From: Thermotoga neapolitana DSM 4359
GTDB lineage: Bacteria > Thermotogota > Thermotogae > Thermotogales > Thermotogaceae
Reading direction: 5' to 3'
Length of the DNA: 64,000 bases
NCBI RefSeq assembly: GCF_000018945.1
Contig: NC_011978.1
Coordinates: 900,729 to 964,728, forward strand
In this document: positions 17,302 to 26,600 of the stretch, in pieces
How the letters are laid out: each line of letters begins with the position of its first letter
Position numbering within the stretch: the first letter of the stretch is position 1
Position numbers and translations under genes: made by a program
Notes under the pieces: generated by a model
What the model was told of the DNA's origin: nothing
Seen by the model: only the letters and a program-made list of their open reading frames with translations
Database searches by the model: none

Positions 17302-18086
17302 ATTTTGTGGGAACAGGAAATCTCACAAGGTTCTTCCTTGAGTGTCTGAAGGGCCGGTATGAATTCGGATACATTATCTCCCGTAGCATAGAACGAGCCA
17401 CCGGTGTCACCAGACTTTACGGAGGAAAACCTGCCACTCTGGAGGATCACCCTCCATTGAACGGAGTGGTGTTCATCATCGTTCCGGATAGGCACATAGA
17501 AAGTGTGGCAGAAATTCTGAGAGTTGAAGATGGTGTTCTCGTACACTGCTCTGGTTTTCTTCCTTCGGATATTCTAAAAAGAGAAAAAAGAGCGTCACTT
17601 CATCCCAACTTCTCCTTTTCCAGCCTTGAGAAGGCTCTGAAGATGAAAGAGCAAATTGTGTTCGGTATCGAAGGAGATGAAGAAGGAACACAAGTTGCCG
17701 TGGAAATCGCTCAGGCGATATCCGGGAAATACATCGTGATTCCACCGCAGATGAAAAGGGCCTATCATCTTGCCGCCGTTATCGCCTCGAACTTTCCGGT
17801 AGCACTCGCTTACCTTTCAAAGAGGATATACTCTTCCATGGGAGTGGAAGATCCAGATCGTCTCATCTCCACTTTGATGCAGGGAGTTGCGGAAAGCATC
17901 GGAAAGATGGGTGTGGAGAAAGCCCTGACGGGGCCGGTTAGACGGGGAGACTGGGAAGTGGTGAGGGCAGAACGGGAAGAGTTCAAAAAAATCTTTGGGA
18001 ATGCTTCTTTTTACGATGAGATCGTGAATCTTTTGAAGGAGGTGGCAGGGAGTGAACGTGGAAAAACTGAAGAAGATGAAGGGTAA
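17292..18086 (+). CDS. Rossmann-like/DUF2520 oxidoreductase-like protein
   Basis: 264 residues. It opens with a nucleotide-binding LNFVGTGNLTRFF (GxGN fingerprint), then VVFIIVPDRHIESVAEIL and VLVHCSGFLPSDIL, the layout of proteins resembling NADP-dependent F420 or 6-phosphogluconate dehydrogenases. The C-terminal helical DUF2520 domain carries SLHPNFSFSSLEKAL and a helical dimerisation region. Start ATG 17292, overlapping the editing gene by 10 bp; the open frame begins earlier but inside that gene. The end overlaps panB by 35 bp. In many bacteria this family sits with pantothenate genes, and here it is next to panB; a role in that pathway is inference. Confidence 0.82.
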   Translation: MVLNFVGTGNLTRFFLECLKGRYEFGYIISRSIERATGVTRLYGGKPATLEDHPPLNGVVFIIVPDRHIESVAEILRVEDGVLVHCSGFLPSDILKREKRASLHPNFSFSSLEKALKMKEQIVFGIEGDEEGTQVAVEIAQAISGKYIVIPPQMKRAYHLAAVIASNFPVALAYLSKRIYSSMGVEDPDRLISTLMQGVAESIGKMGVEKALTGPVRRGDWEVVRAEREEFKKIFGNASFYDEIVNLLKEVAGSERGKTEEDEG

Positions 18087-18864
18087 AGAAAAGATCGTGA
18101 TGGTCACAGCATACGACGCTCCCAGTGCCAGAATAGCCCAGGATGCGGGGATAGATATCATACTCGTTGGAGATTCCCTGGGAAACAACGTTCTTGGGTA
18201 CGAAAACACCATCCCTGTGACGATGGAAGAGATGCTCATACATGTGGCGGCGGTCAGAAGAGGAGCACCGAAAGCCTTTGTGGTCGCCGATATGCCTTTT
18301 CTTTCCTACCAGCCGTCCCTGGAGAAGGCCATAGAGAACGCCGGAAGGTTCTTGAAGGTGGGAGCAAATGCGGTTAAGATAGAAGGTGGAGAGGAATTCG
18401 GGGAAGTCGTACAGAGGCTTGTTGAATCGGGAATTCCGGTGATGGGACACATCGGACTCACACCGCAGTTCGTGAACCGCTTTGGAGGTTACAGAGTCCA
18501 AGGAAAGACGGAAAAAAGCAGAGAGTACCTCCTGAGAAGTGCCAGAGAACTGGAAAAAAGGGGAGCGTTCGCCATAGTTCTGGAGATGGTCGTTGAAGAA
18601 GTGGCAAAGGAGATCACAGAGGGTATCTCCATTCCGACGATCGGTATTGGATCCGGCCGTTTCTGCGATGGCCAGGTTCTTGTGTGGCACGACCTTTTGG
18701 GACTGAACCCGGATTTTGCGCCACGCTTTTCCAAAAGGTACGCAAACCTGTACGAAACGATTCTGAAGGCTCTTCAGGAGTTCAAAAAGGAAGTAAAAGA
18801 AGGTATTTTCCCGTCCGAAGAACATGTGTTCACAGATAAATCCCAGGGAGGTGTATCTTCATGA
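18052..18864 (+). CDS. panB: 3-methyl-2-oxobutanoate hydroxymethyltransferase PanB
   Basis: 270 residues; makes ketopantoate from 2-oxoisovalerate and methylene-tetrahydrofolate, the first step of pantothenate and CoA synthesis. Motifs: VMVTAYDAPSARIAQDAG, VGDSLGNNVLGYENT (Mg-binding DSLG), ADMPFLSYQ, GGEEFGEVVQRLVESGIPV, GHIGLTPQ and IGIGSGRFCDGQVLV with the catalytic Glu region before it. Length is normal. GTG 18052. The stop overlaps the ATG of the Omp-alpha gene (ATGA). It supplies a link to the folate one-carbon genes at 46.7-49.2 kb. Confidence 0.96.
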   Translation: MNVEKLKKMKGKEKIVMVTAYDAPSARIAQDAGIDIILVGDSLGNNVLGYENTIPVTMEEMLIHVAAVRRGAPKAFVVADMPFLSYQPSLEKAIENAGRFLKVGANAVKIEGGEEFGEVVQRLVESGIPVMGHIGLTPQFVNRFGGYRVQGKTEKSREYLLRSARELEKRGAFAIVLEMVVEEVAKEITEGISIPTIGIGSGRFCDGQVLVWHDLLGLNPDFAPRFSKRYANLYETILKALQEFKKEVKEGIFPSEEHVFTDKSQGGVSS

Positions 18865-20072
18865 GGAAGTTTCTGGCACTCGCTCTGATACTCGGAGCAC
18901 TCATCGGTATCTCACAGCAGTTCAAGGACGTTCCCGTAAACCACTGGGCTTACGAGGCAGTAACGGAGATGGCAAAACTCGGTGTGATCACCGGAATGCC
19001 CGACGGCACGTTCCAGGGCAACTCCTACCTCACAAGGTATCAGGCTGCGGTTGCGTTCTACAGACTCTACAACATCCTCAAGCAACCATCCGTTGAGGTT
19101 TCTGGACTCATCAACAAGGTTTCTACACTCGAGGATCTTGTGAGCACTGCCTTGATGAAGGTTCAGAACCTGTCCGATAACTTCGGGGGAATCACGTCCG
19201 ATCTTGAAAGTCTCAAAAACGACGTGGCCAACCTGAAATCAACTCTCGTGGATCTCAAAAACCTCAGAATGGAAGTCATGAGTCAACTGCAGAGCCAGTC
19301 CGACACGATCCAGAAACTCGACTCCAGAGTAAACGACGCCCTCTCCAGGATCGCTGCCCTTGAATCGAAGGTCTCTGGAGATTTTGTGAGCAAAGATTAC
19401 GTGGATACCAGAATATCTCAGACTGTCTCAAGATTGAGCGATCTTGAAAAGAAACTTTCGACACTTGAGACGAAAACAGCAAACCTTGAGGCTCTTGTGA
19501 AAAACACAGAGACTTCTTTGAAGGATTACGTGGAAAAAACTCTCAAGGCGTACGCCGAAACGTTCGATCAGAAACTCTCTGAAATCTCCGCAAATCTTGA
19601 AAGAAACAACACAGCACTCTCAGGAGAAATAGGAAACCTCAAGGTTCTCGTTTCCAAGCTCCAGAGCGACCTTGAAACACAGCAAAAGACAGCAAGGGCA
19701 CTTGATGCACGCGTGAGCGTCCTTGAAGGGCAGGTCACAACGGTCAACAGCCGCGTGGAAAACCTCGAAAAGAGAGTCTCTCAGGTTGAGTCCTCCGTCG
19801 GTAAGATCAGCACCCTTGAGAGAAATCTGGGAGCAGTCACCGCAAGGATCACCAAGGTTGAGGAAGAGATTCAAAGCCTCAGCCAGAGCAACACAGAACT
19901 CTCTCAGAAAGTTGACGAGATTGTCTCTTCCAAGCCGTGGATGGAAGACGTGAACAGTGTGAGCGCCACCCTCAGCAAGAAGATCTCGGACGTTCAGACC
20001 ATGGCCCTTGCAGGAGTTGCCATTGGAATCGTCGGAGTGATCATCGGATTTGTCATGGGTGGTAGCAAATAA
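18861..20072 (+). CDS. ompA1: Omp-alpha: SLH / coiled-coil outer-sheath anchor protein
   Basis: 403 residues. A signal peptide (residues 1-18, KFLALALILGALIGIS) is followed by an SLH domain (about 22-80: KDVPVNHWAYEAVTEMAKLG and TGMPDGTFQGNSYLTRYQAA), a long coiled coil (about 85-375, regular heptads with many Leu/Val and Ser/Thr/Asn), and a C-terminal membrane segment (about 381-399, MALAGVAIGIVGVIIGFVMG). This is the known plan of Thermotoga Omp-alpha, a rod spanning the periplasm with the SLH end toward the cell wall and the tail in the toga. ATG overlaps the panB stop although GGAGGTG lies upstream. A terminator follows. Confidence 0.96.
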   Translation: MRKFLALALILGALIGISQQFKDVPVNHWAYEAVTEMAKLGVITGMPDGTFQGNSYLTRYQAAVAFYRLYNILKQPSVEVSGLINKVSTLEDLVSTALMKVQNLSDNFGGITSDLESLKNDVANLKSTLVDLKNLRMEVMSQLQSQSDTIQKLDSRVNDALSRIAALESKVSGDFVSKDYVDTRISQTVSRLSDLEKKLSTLETKTANLEALVKNTETSLKDYVEKTLKAYAETFDQKLSEISANLERNNTALSGEIGNLKVLVSKLQSDLETQQKTARALDARVSVLEGQVTTVNSRVENLEKRVSQVESSVGKISTLERNLGAVTARITKVEEEIQSLSQSNTELSQKVDEIVSSKPWMEDVNSVSATLSKKISDVQTMALAGVAIGIVGVIIGFVMGGSK

Positions 20073-20092
20073 CGAAAACCGACACAGAATCA

Positions 20093-20117
20093 GAGGGGGC
20101 GTAAGCCCCCTTTGTTT
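20093..20117 (+). terminator. Rho-independent terminator after Omp-alpha gene
   Basis: AGGGGGC (20094-20100), loop GTAA, GCCCCCT (20105-20111), followed by TTGTTTGT. It closes the run that begins with the ATPase operon and separates it from ruvB. Confidence 0.85.
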
Positions 20118-20183
20118 GTCAAGTTCACCCCTTTCCGCTGTGCTAAAATGAAATTTGAACAGAAAAAGCAAAGAGGTGAAACA

Positions 20184-21188
20184 GTGAGTGATTTTCTCTC
20201 ACCGGAGAGAACCGTTTACGACAGCGGTGTTCAGTTCTTAAGGCCCAAAAGTCTGGACGAGTTCATCGGACAGGAGAAGGTTAAAAGAAAACTTTCCCTC
20301 GCACTGAAAGCCGCAAAGATGAGAGGGGAAATACTCGACCACATACTCCTTGCAGGCCCTCCCGGGCTCGGAAAGACAACACTTGCCCACATAATCGCAA
20401 GCGAGATGCAAACGAACATACACATAACTAGTGGCCCCGTTCTGGCAAAGCAGGGAGACATGGCCGCAATTCTCACGAGTCTGGAAAGAGGTGACGTGCT
20501 GTTCATAGACGAAATTCACAGGCTGAACAAAGCCGTAGAAGAGGTGCTTTATTCTGCAATAGAGGACTTCCAGATAGACATAATGATCGGAAAGGGACCG
20601 AGTGCAAAGTCCATAAGGATAGACATCCAGCCATTCACCCTCGTTGGAGCCACAACAAGAAGTGGCCTTCTGAGCTCTCCCCTCAGGAGCAGGTTCGGTA
20701 TGATCCTGGAACTTGACTTCTACACAACGGAGGAACTGAAGGAGATCGTAAAACGAGCAGCCAGACTGATGGATGTGGAGATAGAAGAAGAAGCAGCAGA
20801 GATGATAGCAAAGCGTTCCAGAGGAACACCCCGAATCGCAATAAGGCTCACAAAAAGAGTGAGAGACATGCTCACAGTTGAAGGTGCAGACAGAATAGAC
20901 ATCAGAATCGTTCAGAAGACCATGGAGATTCTCAACATAGACGAAGAAGGACTGGATGAGTTCGACAGGAAGATTCTGAAGACGATCATAGAGGTGTACA
21001 GGGGAGGCCCGGTGGGTCTGAACGCCCTCGCCGCCTCTCTCGGTGTTGAGGCAGACACCTTAAGCGAGGTGTACGAGCCTTACCTTCTCCAGTCTGGTTT
21101 CATCGCGAGGACCCCACGTGGAAGAATCGCAACAAAAAAGGCCTACGAACACCTCAAATACGAGTTCCCAGAGAACCGCCTCTTCTGA
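20184..21188 (+). CDS. ruvB: Holliday junction branch-migration ATPase RuvB
   Basis: 334 residues, the hexameric motor for RuvAB branch migration. Walker A is AGPPGLGKTTLAH, Walker B LFIDEIHRLNK, sensor 1 VGATTRSGLLSSPLRSRFG with the arginine finger region, and the C-terminal winged helix ends in RTPRGRIATKKAYEHL. GTG 20184 is chosen, since AAGAGGTG precedes it and MSDFLSPERTVYDSG matches known RuvB N-termini; an open-frame extension of 24 codons is spurious. It begins a plus-strand run that continues to 32608. Confidence 0.97.
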   Translation: MSDFLSPERTVYDSGVQFLRPKSLDEFIGQEKVKRKLSLALKAAKMRGEILDHILLAGPPGLGKTTLAHIIASEMQTNIHITSGPVLAKQGDMAAILTSLERGDVLFIDEIHRLNKAVEEVLYSAIEDFQIDIMIGKGPSAKSIRIDIQPFTLVGATTRSGLLSSPLRSRFGMILELDFYTTEELKEIVKRAARLMDVEIEEEAAEMIAKRSRGTPRIAIRLTKRVRDMLTVEGADRIDIRIVQKTMEILNIDEEGLDEFDRKILKTIIEVYRGGPVGLNALAASLGVEADTLSEVYEPYLLQSGFIARTPRGRIATKKAYEHLKYEFPENRLF

Positions 21189-21199
21189 GGTGATTTCGT

Positions 21200-21889
21200 A
21201 TGGGGTTGAAAGAAAACCTGGAGAAAGTCATGGAGCGAATAGAAAACGCTGCCCTTCGTTCGGGTAGAGACCCTTCAGAAGTGAAACTCGTTGTCGCTTC
21301 GAAATACGCCAACGTTCAGGAGATGGAAGAACTTTTTCTCCTTGGGATTCGAGAGTTTGGTGAAAACAGAGCACAGGATCTCATCAAAAAGAGTGAGTAT
21401 TTCAAAGGAAAACCCATCATCTGGCATTTCATCGGGAGAATTCAAACGAACAAGGTGAAATACATCGTGCCAAGGTGTGAACTCATACACTCCGTCTGGA
21501 GAGTGGAAGAACTCGAAGAGATTGAAAAGAGGGCAACAAAGATCAACAAGATTCAAAAGATACTGATCGAGGTGAACGTCTTCGGTGAGGAATCGAAGGC
21601 CGGCCTGTCCGTTGAGAGTGTCGAAGAGTTCCTGAAAATCTGCCAGAGGTTTGATCACGTAGAAGTCCTTGGGTTTATGACCATGGCACCGTACGTTGAA
21701 GATCCCGAAGAGGTGAGATGGGGGTTCAGAGAACTCAGAAAACTGAGAGATGAACTGTCGCAGAGATTCAGTGGAAACATAAAACTGAAGGAGCTTTCCA
21801 TGGGAATGAGCAACGATTTCGAGGTTGCAATAGAAGAAGGTGCAACCATGGTTAGAATAGGAAGCGCCATATTCGAGGGAGGGAAGTGA
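21200..21889 (+). CDS. yggS: YggS/PROSC-type PLP-homeostasis protein
   Basis: 229 residues of a small PLP-binding alanine-racemase-fold protein that keeps free pyridoxal phosphate and amino acid pools balanced. The PLP lysine is in KLVVASKYANVQEM. GIREFGENRAQDLIKK, WHFIGRIQTNKVKYI and LSMGMSNDFEVAIEEGATMVRIG are family hallmarks. The gene stop is immediately followed by the yggT ATG. The yggS-yggT pair is a common conserved arrangement. Confidence 0.95.
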   Translation: MGLKENLEKVMERIENAALRSGRDPSEVKLVVASKYANVQEMEELFLLGIREFGENRAQDLIKKSEYFKGKPIIWHFIGRIQTNKVKYIVPRCELIHSVWRVEELEEIEKRATKINKIQKILIEVNVFGEESKAGLSVESVEEFLKICQRFDHVEVLGFMTMAPYVEDPEEVRWGFRELRKLRDELSQRFSGNIKLKELSMGMSNDFEVAIEEGATMVRIGSAIFEGGK

Positions 21890-22186
21890 ATGTTCGTGAT
21901 AGGAAACCTGTTGAGAGCGATCGCTGTGACTCTGAGGAGTTTCATCTACATAGAGATCGTTTCAATCGTGATTTCGGTGATCTTCAGCTGGGTCATGCCT
22001 TACTATTACCATCCCGTGAGGAGGTTTTTCGATTCTCTTTCTTCTCTTGTTTTGAACCCCATAAGGCGTTTTCTGCCTCCTATAGGATCGATCGACATCT
22101 CACCCATGATAGCCATATTCGCTCTTCTTTTTCTGGACGAGTTTCTCGTTGAAACTCTCTTCGATCTGGCGGTGAGGCTCTCATGA
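21890..22186 (+). CDS. yggT: YggT-family membrane protein
   Basis: 98 residues with two hydrophobic segments (about 3-30 and 60-95) and the family pattern 'W..P.....P.....P.LNPIRR..P' as SWVMPYYYHPVRRFF and LNPIRRFLPPIGSIDISPM. Cell-envelope location is expected; biochemical role is unsettled in the family. It abuts yggS and overlaps NAD kinase (ATGA). Confidence 0.9.
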   Translation: MFVIGNLLRAIAVTLRSFIYIEIVSIVISVIFSWVMPYYYHPVRRFFDSLSSLVLNPIRRFLPPIGSIDISPMIAIFALLFLDEFLVETLFDLAVRLS

Positions 22187-22959
22187 AGATAGCGATTCTG
22201 TACAGAGAGGAGAAAGAAAAGGAAGGAGTGTTGTTGAAAGAAAAGCTCTCAAGAGAGCACGAGGTGGTAAGCTTCCACGAGGCAAGTGCTTCAAATGTCG
22301 TTGATGCCGACCTGATAGTGGTGGTCGGTGGAGATGGCACGATGCTCAGGGCAGCAAGGAAAGCCGCCGACGGAACACCTCTGGTGGGATTCAAAGCAGG
22401 AAGATTGGGATTCCTCACATCTTACACCCTCGAAGAGGTGGATCAATTCCTGGAGGATCTGAGGAAGGGGAACTTTCGGGAGGAGTTGAGATGGTTCATA
22501 CGTGTGGAGAGTGACATCGGTTCGCACCTGGCGCTGAACGACGCCACCCTGGAGAGAGACCTGAGTGGAAAGATGGTGGAAATAGAGGTCAATGTCGAGC
22601 ATCATTCTTCCATGTGGTTCTTCGCCGACGGAGTGGTTGTCGCTTCTCCAACGGGCTCTACAGCGTACTCACTCTCCATCGGTGGACCAATAATATTCCC
22701 TGAATGTGAAGTTCTGGAGATCTCTCCCATTGCACCGCAGTTTTTTCTGACAAGGAGCGTGGTGATACCCTCCAGTTTCAAGGTCACAGTAGAATGTCAG
22801 AGAGAGATCAACCTGTTGATAGACGGAACGATGGTGGGCAAGACCAGGAGAGTGATCGTTCAGAAGGCTGAAAAGTACGTCAAAATTCTCAGACCGATCA
22901 AGTACGACTATGTGGCGGTTATAAGAGAGAAGCTGGGTTACGGGAGGCGCATCGAGTGA
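22183..22959 (+). CDS. nadK: NAD kinase
   Basis: 258 residues; phosphorylates NAD to NADP. The catalytic GGDGT motif lies in LIVVVGGDGTMLRAARK, with LALNDATLER (NE/D motif) and VVASPTGSTAYSLSIGGP as the other nucleotide-site elements. Length is in the normal bacterial range. It overlaps yggT at the start and phoU at the end (GTGA). Confidence 0.96.
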   Translation: MKIAILYREEKEKEGVLLKEKLSREHEVVSFHEASASNVVDADLIVVVGGDGTMLRAARKAADGTPLVGFKAGRLGFLTSYTLEEVDQFLEDLRKGNFREELRWFIRVESDIGSHLALNDATLERDLSGKMVEIEVNVEHHSSMWFFADGVVVASPTGSTAYSLSIGGPIIFPECEVLEISPIAPQFFLTRSVVIPSSFKVTVECQREINLLIDGTMVGKTRRVIVQKAEKYVKILRPIKYDYVAVIREKLGYGRRIE

Positions 22960-23663
22960 ACAGGTTGTTGAGTGACAGGGTCGAGGAGTTCAAAAAGGGT
23001 GTCTTGAAGGCAGGATGGTTCATAGAGAAGATGTTCCGCAACTCGATATCTGCTCTCGTTGAAAGAAACGAATCACTGGCAAAAGAAGTGATCGCTGACG
23101 AAGAGGTCGTTGACCAGATGGAAGTGGAGATCCAGGAAAAAGCCATGGAAATCCTGGGGCTCTTTTCTCCCATCGGGAAACCCCTCCTGACCGTCACAGC
23201 CGGTATAAGAGTTGCAGAACTCATAGAAAACATCGCCGACAAGTGCCACGATATAGCCAAAAACGTCCTCGAACTCATGGAAGAGCCTCCGTTGAAACCA
23301 CTGGAGGACATACCCAATATGGCAAACCAGACCTCAGAGATGCTGAAGTTTGCTCTGAGGATGTTCGCAGATGTGAACGTGGAGAAATCCTTCGAGGTCT
23401 GCAGAATGGATTCCAAGGTGGACGATCTGTACGAGAAGGTCAGGGAAGAACTGCTTCTCTACATGATGGAATCTCCAAAGTACGTGAAAAGGGCTCTACT
23501 CTTACTTGAGATAGCCGGTCATATAGAGATCATCGCGGATTACGCAACGAACATCGTGGGGGTCTCCGTATACATGGTTCAGGGAGAACCGTACAAGTGC
23601 TACCACGATGAGCTCCTTCTCTTCAAGAAAGCCGGAGGGGTGTTGTTTGAAAATATTGACTAA
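22956..23663 (+). CDS. phoU: PhoU-family protein
   Basis: 235 residues, all-helical, two PhoU repeats. The metal-binding E/DxxxD patterns appear as VIADEEVVDQMEVEIQEKA in repeat one and MDSKVDDLYEKVREELL in repeat two, and the IEIIADYATNIVGVSVYM ending is family-typical. PhoU dampens phosphate transport through PstB/PhoR, but no pst or two-component genes are in this window, so the target here is not shown. GTG 22956 overlaps the NAD kinase stop. Confidence 0.9.
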   Translation: MNRLLSDRVEEFKKGVLKAGWFIEKMFRNSISALVERNESLAKEVIADEEVVDQMEVEIQEKAMEILGLFSPIGKPLLTVTAGIRVAELIENIADKCHDIAKNVLELMEEPPLKPLEDIPNMANQTSEMLKFALRMFADVNVEKSFEVCRMDSKVDDLYEKVREELLLYMMESPKYVKRALLLLEIAGHIEIIADYATNIVGVSVYMVQGEPYKCYHDELLLFKKAGGVLFENID

Positions 23664-26600
23664 GTACCTTCTGAAACTTTCTGCAGTGCCTTTCCTGATT
23701 GGACTTGGTGGATTCATCATCTTTGTCAGCATCGAGATCCTCTATCAACTCTCAGACCTGATAGTAAGGCACAGAGTCGGCATTGGAAAACTTTTTCTAC
23801 TTCTCTATTACTATCTGCCCTATTTCGTCGCAATGGGCGTTCCCGTGGGTGTGCTGCTTTCCATCTTCTGGACCTTCTCAAAGCTTTCTGAAGACAGAGA
23901 ACTCATGGCCATCCAGGTTCACGGTATCTCTCAGAAAAACCTGATCGTTCCTTTTCTTTTTCTGAGCGTTCTTCTGTCGGTGATCGTGTTCTTTCTCAAC
24001 GATCAGGTGGTTCCGGTGTACCAGTCCAGGGCAGAGGAAGCCATGTCGAAGTACGTCCTTAAAAAGCCGGAAGTCTTCGTTGTGGAAAACGTGATCTCGA
24101 AAATCGGGGAGGACCAGTACTTCTACGTTGAAAAGTACGATGAAAAGACGAACACCCTATGGAACGTCGTGATCTTCAAGTATGGAAGCGAAGAGAAGAT
24201 CGTTACCGCAAAAAGGGTGCAGAAAAGAGAGGAAAGATGGTATCTCTTCGATGGAAGGTATTACACGGTGGATAAAGATGGTTTTTTGAAACTGGACGTT
24301 CATTTCTCCGAGATGGAACTCGACATAACCGAGGATATAGAAAACCTCCTTCGCGTGGGAAAGACACCGAGGGAAATGACTGGAAAAGAGCTCAAAGAGA
24401 AAATAGAGTTCTTCAGAAAGGTCGGCATAAAGCCCTCTCCATGGATAGTGGAACTTCAGAGCAGATACGCAAATTCTCTCACTCCCATCGTGATAGTTCT
24501 CGTTGGAGTGCCACTCTCTCTGCTCTTTCAACTCAGAAGCAAATCCTGGGGTGTGATATTCACTTTTGTTCTTGTTGTTCTGTACCAGGGAAGCGGAGCC
24601 TGGCTCAGTGCTATGGGGAAAGAAAACCTTCTGGATCCTGGTTTTGCACCGTGGATCCCAAACATCGTGTTTTCTGTTATGGGTGGTCTTCTTTTCGTAC
24701 TCCTTGACACTGCCGTTGCCTACAGGATTCGGGAGTTCCTCACCAGGATTTTTCTCCTCTTGATCTTCATCCTCGGCACTTCCCTTTTCTCCTCTCAGGT
24801 AAACATCGTGTCCGATCAAATGGAAAGACTCACAGACAAGATGCTTTTTCTGGGAAATGTGGAGATCACCTACAAAGACGCGACCATACAGGCCAGCAAG
24901 ACTGTTGTTCATCTCAACAAAGAAGACAGAGTAGAATATCTCGAGGCCATTGGAGAAGTGGTCTACAGAAAGAAAGACACGATTCTGGAAAGCGACCGCT
25001 TGATCTTCTATCCAGAGGGTGAAAGGAACCTTCTTTTCCACGTGAGGGGAAGTACCATCGTTGAGATAGAAGGGGAGAAGAAAAAGATCTACCTGTCAGG
25101 GGAGGAAATCACCGTCGAGGGTTCAAAAACGACTGTGGACTTTGGCTACATCACCACCTGTTCGGAGATTCCCCCTCACTACAAACTGAAGGCCACGTAC
25201 ATGGAGATAAGGGAAAACGACTACCTTCTGGCCAAAAACGTGGTTTTTTATCTTCTAGAGATACCGATATTCTACCAGCCCGTGTTCTTCACCTCTCTCT
25301 CCGACAAACCGCAGCCCTTTTCTGTGGAAATTGGATACGGGCAGAATCCCTATTTGAAGACCTCGTACAACGTTTCCTACGCACAGGGTCTTGTGTTCTT
25401 TTCTGTAAAGAGCGTGCTTGGGGAGGGAAACTGGAAGGAGTTCGAATGGAACCACAAACTGGGAAACTGGACGGTCAACGTCAACTACGAAGAATCACCG
25501 GACTCTCGTGAGGCTCTGGTTAAACTTTTCGACGAGAAAAACGTGATTCTCTTTTCCCAGGATGAGGGTTACAAAAGAACGTATCGGTTCGAGCGGAAAG
25601 AAAAAGTGATGAACGGAAATCTGAACATCGTGCTGGAAAAATCATCGGATGGCACCTACATCATTCCACGCGTAACTCTGAAGAGGGCTTCCTTCAAATT
25701 GAGTCAGGGAACTCTATCTGTGAGCAGTTTCACCCATGAAACCCGTGTGGAAGGTGAAGGCAGCGAAACCTCCGGAACGGTGAACCTTTCATTCCGATCG
25801 GTCCCGTTTTTTCTTCTTCAGACTGTGAACGTCAACACCACCGGAAAGTATCTCTTCGAAAACAGGATCTTCGATGAAGAAGTGAGCTTTCTCAAAGTGG
25901 ACTCTGTCTGGGATTTCCAGAACCTCTCCCTCGGGAAACTTATAACACTGGATGATAAAATATACGCTGGCATCTACAGGTCCGAAGAAAGTGGATACCG
26001 CGTTGGGAATTTCTTCACAACAACACTGAAAGTACCTCTTGACCCTTTTTCCTTTGAGAGTTACTACAAACTCTACGTGGTTCGCGGGGAAAACCTGAGA
26101 AAGTTCTCACAGAATGAATCCAGAAACGAAGTGGACCTGAAGGCGATCTTTTCTTACGGAGGTTTTCACTCCTCGCTTGAGACAACGTACGATTTCATCG
26201 AAGAAGAGTTCTCCGATCCATACCTGAAGACTTCTTTCTCCTTCAAAACGGGAAATCTGACTCATACAATCAACACCACCACCCGTTTCGTTCTGGACGA
26301 TTTGAAAAAGAGTTACACCAGATGGGAATTTCAACAGAGGGCTGGATCGTTGCTGAACAAACTCTACTTCACTTACTTTTACGACAAGGCGAACATCGAA
26401 TACATCGAAGACCAGATGAGGATATACGGAAGGGATTTTCTATTCATGGAGGATCCAAGGATAACGGCGTATTCTAAGGTGAAGGTCGATCCTTTTAAAC
26501 TGGAAAGATTCTGGATACGTGGGAACTTCAAAAGGGAAGAGATCGTACATTCCATAAAACTGGATTTCGATGGCGAGGATCTGGATCTTTCTTACGGGAT

